A DNA stretch of 7,346 nt, taken from positions 1-7,346 of the forward strand of contig CBFGTJ010000155.1 of NCBI GenBank assembly GCA_965651815.1. Direction: 5' to 3'. Position numbers and translations under genes: made by a program. The DNA is from CBFGTJ01 sp965651815 (GTDB lineage Bacteria; Actinomycetota; Acidimicrobiia; Acidimicrobiales; Microtrichaceae). Each line of letters begins with the position of its first letter. Position 1 is the first letter of the stretch. Below are positions 1-7,019 of the stretch, piece after piece. The notes beneath the pieces are model-generated. The model made no database searches and was not told the DNA's origin. It was given only the letters and a program-made list of their open reading frames with translations.

Positions 1-244
1 CGCGGAAGAGCTCCTCGGAGAAGACGTACGCGTACGTGTAGCTCTCCGAGTCGAAGCGGGCCTCGGGGTAGCGGTTCCAGTACCAGGTGCCGCCGACGCC
101 CTCCCCGGCCTCCAGCAGCACGGTCGAGAACCCGTCCTCGCGGGCCCGGTACAGCTGGTACAGGCCGGTCACGCCGGCGCCGATGACCAGGACCTCGACG
201 TCGATCCCGTCCCCGGGGCGGTCCCCTGCGCCTCCGTCCTCCAT
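1..244 (-). CDS. Baeyer-Villiger-type flavin monooxygenase, N-terminal 81 residues (partial)
   Basis: Family enzymes use FAD and NADPH to insert oxygen next to a ketone carbonyl, giving an ester or lactone; they are cytosolic. Only the first 81 residues are in the window; the gene continues past the left edge. Seen: after a short acidic/Gly-rich leader, a beta-alpha-beta FAD fold with the fingerprint GAGVTG (residues 22-27), an acidic residue closing the second strand (E46), and the block GGTWYWNRYPEARFDSES (51-68), a hallmark of the cyclohexanone/phenylacetone monooxygenase group. Position 61 is Glu where many members have Gly. The ATG start at 244 has a GAGAGGGGG ribosome-binding site just upstream. 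It lies 87 nt downstream of the fused E1 gene on the same strand, so it may be co-transcribed or have its own promoter near 300-330. The flavin-monooxygenase call is firm; separating Baeyer-Villiger from other class B monooxygenases needs the FxGxxxHxxxW/P motif, which is outside the window. Confidence 0.9.
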   Translation of the reverse strand, partial: MEDGGAGDRPGDGIDVEVLVIGAGVTGLYQLYRAREDGFSTVLLEAGEGVGGTWYWNRYPEARFDSESYTYAYVFSEELFR

Positions 245-260
245 GGCCCCCCTCTCGTGC

Positions 261-287
261 GCCCTCCGAGCGGTGCGTCGGGAGGGC
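261..287 (-). repeat. 7-bp-stem hairpin in the leader of the monooxygenase gene
   Basis: On the minus strand GCCCTCC (287-281) and GGAGGGC (267-261) are perfect 7-bp complements around a 13-nt loop, about 16 nt before the monooxygenase start codon. There is no T-run after the stem, so it is not a classical intrinsic terminator. It could attenuate read-through from the E1 gene, stabilise a processed 5' end, or be chance in GC-rich DNA. Confidence 0.35.
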
Positions 288-301
288 TCCCTGGAGATTA
301 G

Positions 302-311
302 ACCGATCGGT
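302..311. promoter_or_regulatory. Perfect palindrome ACCGATCGGT, possible repressor operator upstream of the monooxygenase
   Basis: ACCGATCGGT is its own reverse complement and sits in the E1-monooxygenase gap, with partly symmetric flanks (TAGACCGATCGGTACA on the plus strand). On the minus strand it lies directly before TAATCT (301-296), which fits the actinobacterial TANNNT -10 pattern; no good -35 is visible. The placement suits a repressor site on an internal promoter for the monooxygenase. It does not match the inverted repeat at 2984-3003, so the neighbouring TetR protein need not be what binds here. Confidence 0.4.
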
Positions 312-331
312 ACATCACCGGGCGGGTGCGG

Positions 332-2314
332 TCACACCGCGGCGAGGCGGCGCAGCGCGGCGGCGATGTCGTCGGCGCCCGGCAGCCAGGCGCGCTCGAG
401 GTTCGGCGCGTAGGGCGCCGGGGTCGGCGCCGCGCCGATGCGTTCGATCGGCGCGTCGAGCGACCAGAACGCCTCCCTCGCGACGGTGGCGGCGATCTCG
501 GCGCCGATCCCGAAGGGGACCACGGCCTCGTGCGCGACGAGCAGCCGGCTGGTGCGACCCACCGACTCGAGCACCGGCTCCAGGTCGAGCGGCGCGACGG
601 TCCGCAGGTCGACGACCTCCACCGAGATGCCCTCGGCCGCGACCTCCTCGGCGGCGGCGAGCGCGTCGTGCACCATCCGCGAGACGGTGACGAGGGTGAC
701 GTCGGTGCCCTCGCGACGGACGGCGGAGCGGCCGATCGGGACGAGGTGGTCATGTGGTGGGCGCGGGCCCTTCATGCCGTAGGTGAGGCGGTTCTCGATG
801 AACACGACCGGGTTGGGGTCCTGGATCGCGGCGCGCAGCAGGCCGTAGGCATCGGCGGGGGTGCTGGGCATCACGACGGTGAGCCCCGGCACGTGGGCGA
901 GGAGCGCCTCGAGGCTCTGCGAGTGCTGGCTTCCCGAGGACCGTCCGGCGCCGAACTGGGTGCGCACGGTGAGCGCCATCTGCGCGCGGCCGCCGGTCAT
1001 GTAGGGGAGTTTGGCGGCCTGGTTGAGCAGCTGGTCCATGCACACGCCGATGAAGTCGAGGTACATCACCTCCACCACCGGCCGCATGCCCGCCATGGCG
1101 GCGCCGACGCCGAGGCCGACCACCGCGTTCTCCGAGATCGGGGTGTCGCGCACCCGGTCGCCGAAGCGCTCCCGAAGGCCCCGGGTGATGCCGAACACGT
1201 TGCCCCCGTCGCCGACGTCGATCCCGGCGAGGAACACCCGCTCGTCGGTGGACAGCTCGGCCTCGAGCGCCTCACGGATCGCATCCATCATCCGGAACGG
1301 CTCGCCGTCCTGGGGCGGCTCCTCCGGTTCGGGGAGGTCCGCGCGGGGGCGGAGGACGAAGTCGCCCAGGGAGGCGACGTCGGGCTCGGGCGCCTCGCGC
1401 GCGACGCGCACGGCCCCGTCGAGCTGGGCGTCGACCTCGGCGGCGAGCTGCCCCAGCTCCCCGTCGCCGACGCCCGCGGCCCGCAGGCGTGCGGTGTGCA
1501 CGACGAGGGGGTCGCGCTCCTTCCAGCGCTCCAGCTCCTGGTCGTCGCGGTACCGCTCGGGGTCGCCCTCGTAGTGGCCGTGCCACCGGTACGTGGTCGC
1601 CTCGACGAGCACGGGGCGGCCGCCGGCGCGCACGCGGTTCGCCGCGTTGGCCATGGTCAGGGCGCACGCCACCACGTCGTTGCCGTCGACGTGGAGGTAG
1701 CCGATGCCGTAGCCCTCGGCGCGCCGCTCGAGCGGGACGGGGTGCTGCGCCTCGGAGGGTGAGAACTCGGCGTACCCGTTGTGCTCGCACCAGAAGACGA
1801 CGGGGAGCTCCCACACCGCGGCGAGGTTGACCGCCTCGTGGAAGGCGCCCTGCGCGACCGCGCCGTCGCCGAAGAAGGCCACCGCGACGCCGCGGTCCTC
1901 GCGGAGGCGGCTCGCCGTCGCGGCGCCGACCGCGATGGGCAGGCCCGCCCCCACGATGCCGTTCGCCCCGAAGATCCCGAGCGCCGGATCCGCGATGTGC
2001 ATCGACCCGCCGCGCCCACGGTTGGAGCCGGTGTCGCGCGCCATGAGCTCGGCGAACATGGCGCCCGGGTCCATCCCCTTCGCGAGGCAGTGGCCGTGGC
2101 CCCGGTGCGTGGAGGTGATCACGTCCTGCTCCCGCAGCGGCCAGCAGGCCCCGACCGCCGAGGCCTCCTGCCCGATCGAGAGGTGGACGAAGCCGGGGAC
2201 CTCGCCGTCGCGGTAGAGCCGGGCGACCCGCTCCTCGAAGCCGCGGATCAGCAGCATCCGCCGGTGCATCTCCAGCAGGTCCGCCCTCGGGTACTCGCTG
2301 GACCCGTCGCTCAC
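332..2314 (-). CDS. Fused alpha-beta E1 component of a thiamine-diphosphate 2-oxoacid/acetoin dehydrogenase
   Basis: E1 enzymes use thiamine diphosphate to cleave a C-C bond beside a carbonyl and pass the acyl group to the lipoyl arm of E2. This 660-residue protein is an alpha-type chain (about 1-320) joined by a Pro/Glu-rich linker (about 321-340) to a beta-type chain (about 341-660). Seen in alpha: HRGHGH (70-75), RGRGGSMHI (99-107), GANGIVGAG (116-124) and the ThDP/Mg motif GDG (149-151) with Asn179. GHYEGDPERYR (246-256) is closer to acetoin dehydrogenase than to the GHSxSDP form of pyruvate dehydrogenase. Seen in beta: ISEN with Glu395 (393-396), LDFIGVCMDQLLNQAAKLPY (419-438) and QHSQS (463-467) with the expected catalytic His464. 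The GTG start overlaps the TetR stop as GTGA, with a GAGGGGG ribosome-binding site about 7 nt upstream, so the two are translationally coupled. No E2 or E3 gene is in the window. Fused E1 proteins are known elsewhere; the substrate here is open. Confidence 0.93.
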   Translation of the reverse strand: MSDGSSEYPRADLLEMHRRMLLIRGFEERVARLYRDGEVPGFVHLSIGQEASAVGACWPLREQDVITSTHRGHGHCLAKGMDPGAMFAELMARDTGSNRGRGGSMHIADPALGIFGANGIVGAGLPIAVGAATASRLREDRGVAVAFFGDGAVAQGAFHEAVNLAAVWELPVVFWCEHNGYAEFSPSEAQHPVPLERRAEGYGIGYLHVDGNDVVACALTMANAANRVRAGGRPVLVEATTYRWHGHYEGDPERYRDDQELERWKERDPLVVHTARLRAAGVGDGELGQLAAEVDAQLDGAVRVAREAPEPDVASLGDFVLRPRADLPEPEEPPQDGEPFRMMDAIREALEAELSTDERVFLAGIDVGDGGNVFGITRGLRERFGDRVRDTPISENAVVGLGVGAAMAGMRPVVEVMYLDFIGVCMDQLLNQAAKLPYMTGGRAQMALTVRTQFGAGRSSGSQHSQSLEALLAHVPGLTVVMPSTPADAYGLLRAAIQDPNPVVFIENRLTYGMKGPRPPHDHLVPIGRSAVRREGTDVTLVTVSRMVHDALAAAEEVAAEGISVEVVDLRTVAPLDLEPVLESVGRTSRLLVAHEAVVPFGIGAEIAATVAREAFWSLDAPIERIGAAPTPAPYAPNLERAWLPGADDIAAALRRLAAV

Positions 2315-2961
2315 CTCGACACCCCCTCGATGAACAGGTCGGCGAAGCGCTCGGCGACCTGCTCCGCCGACAGCGCCCCGCCGGGCTTCAGCCACAGGTA
2401 CGTGTAGTTGTGCATGCCCAGCCAGGCCCGGGAGGTGAGCCGCGGGTCGACGTCGCGGAAGTGGCCCGAGCGGACCCCGGCCGCGATCACGGACTCGACG
2501 ACGTGCTCGTACTCGTGGCGCCGGGCACGGAACTGGACCGCGTTCTGGCCCGTCAGCGCGGGGAACTCGTGCAGGAACACCCACACGTGGTCCGGGTACC
2601 GGGCGATGACGTCGAGCAGCTCGCGGCCGAGCGCGGCGAGCTGCTCCGGGGGCGTGGCGTCGGCCTCCACGACCCGGGCCGCGCCGACCATCACCTCGTC
2701 CATCACCCGGTCGTGGATCGCGGCGAGCAGCTCCTCCTTGGAGCCGATGTAGTAGTAGAGCGCGCCCTTGCCGAGGCCGTTGGCCTCGCACAGCTCGGTG
2801 GTGCTGGTGCCGTGGAACCCGTGGACCGCGAACACCTTCGCCGAGGTGTCGACGATCTCCTCCCGGCGGCGACGCCACCGCTCGCTGCGCTCGGGGCCGG
2901 CCGGCGCGACGGCCTTCCCGCTCTGCGGGACCCCCTCGACGTCCTGGTCGCCGGCGGACAC
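2311..2961 (-). CDS. TetR/AcrR-family transcriptional regulator
   Basis: A 216-residue one-component repressor, the usual TetR length. Seen: a charged, disordered-looking leader (1-30), then the DNA-binding domain (about 31-80) with the helix-turn-helix at roughly 53-72 and the family signature GALYYYIGSKEELL (66-79). The all-helical C-terminal ligand and dimer domain (about 85-216) has a tryptophan- and aromatic-rich part (HVWVFLHEFPAL near 125-136; MHNYTYLW near 183-190) of the kind seen in KstR2-like regulators of lipid and steroid genes. The start is GTG at 2961. A TAGGGT -10 element ends only 6 nt before it, so the mRNA may be leaderless; a weak AGGG is the only ribosome-binding site. 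It faces the acyl-CoA ligase across 50 bp and overlaps the fused E1 gene by 4 nt. The natural inference is autoregulation plus control of both flanking units, with release by a pathway intermediate, perhaps an acyl-CoA or ketone. Confidence 0.93.
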   Translation of the reverse strand: MSAGDQDVEGVPQSGKAVAPAGPERSERWRRRREEIVDTSAKVFAVHGFHGTSTTELCEANGLGKGALYYYIGSKEELLAAIHDRVMDEVMVGAARVVEADATPPEQLAALGRELLDVIARYPDHVWVFLHEFPALTGQNAVQFRARRHEYEHVVESVIAAGVRSGHFRDVDPRLTSRAWLGMHNYTYLWLKPGGALSAEQVAERFADLFIEGVSR

Positions 2962-2967
2962 GCGCCG

Positions 2968-2995
2968 ACCCTAACGTCTGTAACGACCAGTCGAA
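2968..2995 (-). promoter_or_regulatory. Candidate promoter for the TetR-E1 transcript, possibly leaderless
   Basis: Reading leftward, TTCGAC (2995-2990) as a -35-like hexamer is followed after 16 nt by TAGGGT (2973-2968), which fits TANNNT. The GTG start at 2961 lies 6 nt after the -10, the spacing typical of actinobacterial leaderless genes. The -35 hexamer overlaps the inverted repeat at 2984-3003, as expected for autorepression. Confidence 0.45.
2972..2977 (+). promoter_or_regulatory. Candidate -10 element (TAACGT) for the rightward ligase operon
   Basis: TAACGT fits the TANNNT pattern and overlaps the leftward -10. No convincing -35 is visible upstream, where sequence is constrained by the TetR gene. 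A transcript starting around 2983-2986 would have a leader of about 25-30 nt and would begin inside the operator-like repeat, so a bound repressor could block both directions. Confidence 0.3.
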
Positions 2996-3003
2996 CGAAC
3001 TGG
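2984..3003. promoter_or_regulatory. Operator-like overlapping inverted repeats in the TetR/ligase divergent region
   Basis: CGAC-CA-GTCG (2984-2993) is a near-perfect dyad, and CCAGT (2987-2991) pairs with ACTGG (2999-3003) around a 7-nt centre, giving a 17-bp dyad. AACG also recurs at 2973, 2982 and 2994. Dyads of this size between a tetR gene and a divergent target are the usual binding sites of this family. Which of the two overlapping dyads is the true site cannot be decided from one copy. Confidence 0.5.
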
Positions 3004-3011
3004 AGCTCGGG

Positions 3012-4567
<1,556 letters not shown>

Positions 4568-4571
<4 letters not shown>

Positions 4572-5443
4572 GCGGCCACCGGCTCACCCGGCTGTTCCAC
4601 CCGAGCCACCACGTGCCCGACCTCGGCGAGGCCGAGGAGTTCTTCGAGCGGGTGTTCGGCCGGCCGAGCACCCGGTTGTCGACGCTGTCGCCCTCGGGCC
4701 CCGACCACTCGACCTTCACCCCGATCGCGGACGTGCTGTTCGACTCGATCGACCCGCGGCGCTACGTGGTGGGCGGGGAGCAGCGGTACCCGAGCGTCGA
4801 GGCGCCCGTGCTGCGCGGGATGGGCTGGTACGTCGAGGGCATCGGCTCGCTGTACCTCTCGCTGCGCCGGCACGGGTACACGGTGCTCGACCAGCTCGAC
4901 CGCGTGGCCGAGGGCGACGAACCGCCCATCGCGGCCGGCTCGGCGATGCCGCTGTGCTTCACCACGCCGGAGGAGGCGGGGCTGCGCCACGAGCTCCTCC
5001 CGGCGATCCCGTTCCCGCTCGACCCGCGGACCGCCGACGGGTGGGCGCTGCCGGAGGTCTCCGACGACGACCCGCTCGGCATCGTGCGCTGCGCCCACCA
5101 CACGGTGCTCACCCGGGACCCGGGCCGGGCGCTGCGGCTGCTGGTCGACGTGTTCGGCGGCACGGTGGTCGGCCGCGGGCGGGACGAGGTGCTCGGCGCG
5201 GAGGTGACCTCGGTGCGCCTGGCCGACTCGGTGCTGCGCCACGCGGTGCCCGACGACCCCGATGCACAGCCCGGGACGGCGGAGCAGGACGTGTACCACT
5301 CGCTCACCTGGCAGGTCGCCGACCTCGACCGCGTGCAGCGGCACCTCACCGCCCAGGGTGTGGGCATCGCGGCCCGGACCGACGGGCTGATCGTGACCGA
5401 CCCCGCCACCTCGCTGGGGATCCCCTGGGGCTTCGTCGCATGA
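4568..5443 (+). CDS. Two-module VOC-superfamily protein (glyoxalase/extradiol dioxygenase fold), probable CTG start
   Basis: A 291-residue protein with two glyoxalase-like beta-alpha-beta-beta-beta modules, about 7-145 and 172-290. Module 1 opens with FHPSHHVPDLGEAEEFFERV (10-29) and ends near HELLP (141-145). Module 2 opens with HHTVLTRDPGRAL (177-189) and has YHSLTWQVADLDRV (243-256). Possible metal ligands are His15, Glu142, His178 and His244. The closing strand of module 2 reads LGIPWGF (283-289), without the usual Glu, so this may not be an active extradiol dioxygenase. No in-frame ATG, GTG or TTG lies where the fold must begin: the first GTG (4613) would cut into module 1. CTG at 4568 has GGGAGG ending 4 nt upstream and overlaps the ligase TGA as CTGA, the same 4-nt coupling seen as GTGA at the TetR-E1 junction. 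Function unknown; likely lyase, isomerase, dioxygenase or binding protein for a pathway intermediate. Confidence 0.8.
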
Positions 5444-5474
5444 GGGCGATCGCGGCCGGGTAGGGCACCACCCG

Positions 5475-5951
5475 ATGAAGCTCTCCCAGCTCCCCGCACG
5501 GGTCGTGACCGGTGCGTACATCTTCCACTCGGGCATGCAGAAGTGGGGCGGTGACGAGGAGACGGCGGCGGCGCTGCACGGCATGGCCTCCGGCGCCTAC
5601 CCGTTCCTCCAGAGGATGGAGCCCGCCAGGTTCCTCCAGCTCCTCGCCGCGGGGGAGATGGCGGTCGGGGCGGCACTCGCCGTGCCGCTCGTGCCGGAGC
5701 GCACCGCCGGCAAGCTGCTCACCGGGTTCGCCGCGGGGCTGATGGGCCTCTACTTCCGCACCCCCGGCATGCGCGAGGAGGGCAGCATCTGGCCGACCCA
5801 GCAGGGCATCGCGCTGGCCAAGGACGTGTGGCTCCTCGGCATCGGGCTGAACCTGCTGCTGTCCTCCGCCGGCAGCGACCGCGACCGGGCGAGGGAGGCC
5901 ACCGAGGCGATCGAGGCCACCGGAGAGGTCGTCGAGGCCGTCACCGACTGA
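5475..5951 (+). CDS. Small four-helix membrane protein, DoxX-like
   Basis: A 158-residue hydrophobic protein with four probable membrane segments: about 6-24 (VVTGAYIFHSGMQKW), 53-73 (LLAAGEMAVGAALAV), 77-95 and 111-131, followed by a charged, helical cytoplasmic tail rich in Glu, Arg and Asp (about 134-158). The first helix followed by a Gly/Lys/Trp turn and the overall size fit the DoxX/DoxD-like family, often linked to redox or thiol stress in actinobacteria, but no diagnostic catalytic residue is seen. The ATG at 5475 has GGGTAGGG about 9 nt upstream. It follows the VOC gene by 31 nt on the same strand and is the last gene of the ligase operon, ending in a hairpin. A role in respiratory-chain coupling of the pathway's oxidoreductases is possible but speculative. 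Confidence 0.78.
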   Translation: MKLSQLPARVVTGAYIFHSGMQKWGGDEETAAALHGMASGAYPFLQRMEPARFLQLLAAGEMAVGAALAVPLVPERTAGKLLTGFAAGLMGLYFRTPGMREEGSIWPTQQGIALAKDVWLLGIGLNLLLSSAGSDRDRAREATEAIEATGEVVEAVTD

Positions 5952-5967
5952 GCACACCCGCGCTCAG
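5948..5967. terminator. Bidirectional hairpin between convergent genes, stem containing both stop codons
   Basis: CTGAGC (5948-5953) and GCTCAG (5962-5967) are perfect 6-bp complements around an 8-nt loop. The two convergent genes end only 12 nt apart, and each TGA stop lies inside one arm of the stem. No T-run follows on either strand, which is common for actinobacterial hairpin terminators. It is probably a shared terminator or 3'-end stabiliser for both transcripts. Confidence 0.55.
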
Positions 5968-6434
5968 CGGTGGACCCAACCCTCGTCGTGCCAGTAGGTG
6001 AGCAGGTTCGGCAGCGGCTCCGGCCAGGTCTCGATGTAGGTGACGCCCTCGTCGCCCGCCCGCATCGTGTAAGGGGTGCCGGCACGGCTGAGGAAGTACT
6101 CGCCGGGCCCGATCCGGACCGTCTGCGGGTCCTCGTCGCCGTAGGAGATGTGGTACTCGCCCTGCAGCACGATCACCATCTCGTCGAGGCTGTGGTGGTG
6201 GCGGGGGACCACGAAGCCCGGGCGCACCCGCAGCGGGTTCCGGTTGAACCGGCGGATGATCCTGCCCGGCTTCGCGCACATCCACATGGCCCCGTCGAAG
6301 GTCGCCGCGAAGTCGACCGGCGCCTCCGACAGCGGCCTCCCGTCGTGCCAGAAGTAGGTCGGGTTGTCCTGCTGGTCGAGCGCGAGCGGGACCCAGTCCG
6401 CCCCGTCGAGCAGATCGGCGACGACGACACCCAT
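5964..6434 (-). CDS. Single-domain cupin protein (cupin A), HxH...E type
   Basis: A 156-residue cytosolic cupin, a beta-barrel that usually binds Fe, Mn, Ni or Zn. Seen: cupin motif 1 is complete, G(73)-x5-H(79)xH(81)-x3-E(85)-x6-G(92). Motif 2 runs GEYFLSRAGTPYTM (111-124), where the usual fourth ligand His is Tyr122. The N-terminal region holds DLLDGADWVPL (7-17) and APVDFAATFDGAMW (38-51), both shared with the divergent neighbour at 6536, so the two are paralogs. The ATG at 6434 is chosen because DLLD then falls at residues 7-10 in both paralogs. Its ribosome-binding site is weak, and an in-frame ATG at 6506 with GAGGGGG upstream would add 24 Arg/Gly-rich residues. It ends tail to tail with the DoxX-like gene. 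It may be a dioxygenase (acetylacetone-cleaving Dke1-like cupins are one precedent), an isomerase or a small-molecule sensor; substrate unknown. Confidence 0.85.
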   Translation of the reverse strand: MGVVVADLLDGADWVPLALDQQDNPTYFWHDGRPLSEAPVDFAATFDGAMWMCAKPGRIIRRFNRNPLRVRPGFVVPRHHHSLDEMVIVLQGEYHISYGDEDPQTVRIGPGEYFLSRAGTPYTMRAGDEGVTYIETWPEPLPNLLTYWHDEGWVHR

Positions 6435-6535
6435 CGGCCCATCATCGCCGAGGCGCCCGTGCCGGGCCCGGGGCACATCCCGCCCATCAGGACGACGGCT
6501 CGACATCCCCGGCGCCCCCTCGGCAGAGTTCGATC
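6435..6535. promoter_or_regulatory. Divergent intergenic region between the two cupin genes
   Basis: This 101-bp gap must hold the 5' signals of both cupins if they are transcribed locally. It contains CCGGGCCCGG (6462-6471), a perfect 10-bp palindrome bracketed by GTGCC and GGCAC (6459-6476), a possible operator. I see no TANNNT -10 on either strand. The palindrome is pure G+C, so chance is a real possibility. Confidence 0.3.
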
Positions 6536-7003
6536 GTGCCGATCGAGTTCCTGGACCTCCTCGACGACGGTGGCTGGGAACCGCTCGTGCCGAACGCCCG
6601 CAACCCGGGTTCGACCTGGAGCGACGGGGGACTGCTCGCGGACGCACCCGTCGACCTCGCCGCCACCTTCGACGGGGCGGCCTGGCGCGCCACCGGGATC
6701 GACCCCTCGTTCGGGCTGAACGGGGTCCGGCTCCGGGGCGGGTTCACGGTGCCCCGGCACCACCACAGCAGCGCGCTGCTGCTGCTCGTGTTCGACGGGG
6801 CCCTCACCGTCGCCGCCGACGACGGCGCCGAGGTGCTCGGCCCCGGCGAGTACTGCGTCATCGAGGAGGGCACCGCACACCGGCTCACCGCCGGCGCGGA
6901 GGGTGCGACCTACCTGTGGTCCTGGCCCCAGGAGGCGGCGGCGATCGCGACGTGCTGGTACCCGGACCCGGCGTGGGCCCGCACGGAGGCTCCCGCACGT
7001 TGA
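6536..7003 (+). CDS. Single-domain cupin protein (cupin B), three-His type
   Basis: A 155-residue paralog of the divergent cupin at 6434. Shared blocks are DLLDDGGWEPL (7-17), APVDLAATFDGAAW (37-50), VPRHHHS (72-78) and GPGEY (102-106). Motif 1 keeps HxH (His75, His77), but the usual Glu is Leu81. Motif 2, GEYCVIEEGTAHRL (104-117), keeps His115. Three His without Glu is the metal set of acetylacetone dioxygenase Dke1 and similar cupins, so this one may bind metal through His only. The C-terminus ends in WYPDPAWAR (141-149), comparable to YWHDEGWV in the paralog. GTG at 6536 is the start that aligns the two N-termini; only a weak GGCAGAG lies upstream. It is followed after 16 nt by the flavoprotein gene on the same strand, so the two are probably co-transcribed. 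Function not established; candidates are a dioxygenase, an isomerase or an intermediate-binding protein. Confidence 0.85.
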   Translation: MPIEFLDLLDDGGWEPLVPNARNPGSTWSDGGLLADAPVDLAATFDGAAWRATGIDPSFGLNGVRLRGGFTVPRHHHSSALLLLVFDGALTVAADDGAEVLGPGEYCVIEEGTAHRLTAGAEGATYLWSWPQEAAAIATCWYPDPAWARTEAPAR

Positions 7004-7019
7004 CCGCGGAGGTCGGAGG

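Noticed and set aside
24..37. Perfect 14-bp palindrome ACGTACGCGTACGT.
   Set aside because: It lies inside the monooxygenase coding region and is explained by codons for a Tyr-Thr-Tyr-Ala-Tyr run conserved in this family.
261..287. Hairpin considered as an intrinsic terminator of the TetR-E1 transcript.
   Set aside because: No T-run follows, and the stem is only 7 bp in very GC-rich DNA, so it is listed as a hairpin and not claimed as a terminator.
326..1762. Long open frame on the plus strand antisense to the E1 gene (about 478 codons).
   Set aside because: Composition is the Arg/Gly/Ala/Asp/His-rich pattern of a GC-rich shadow frame, with no recognisable domain, and it lies entirely opposite a well-supported enzyme.
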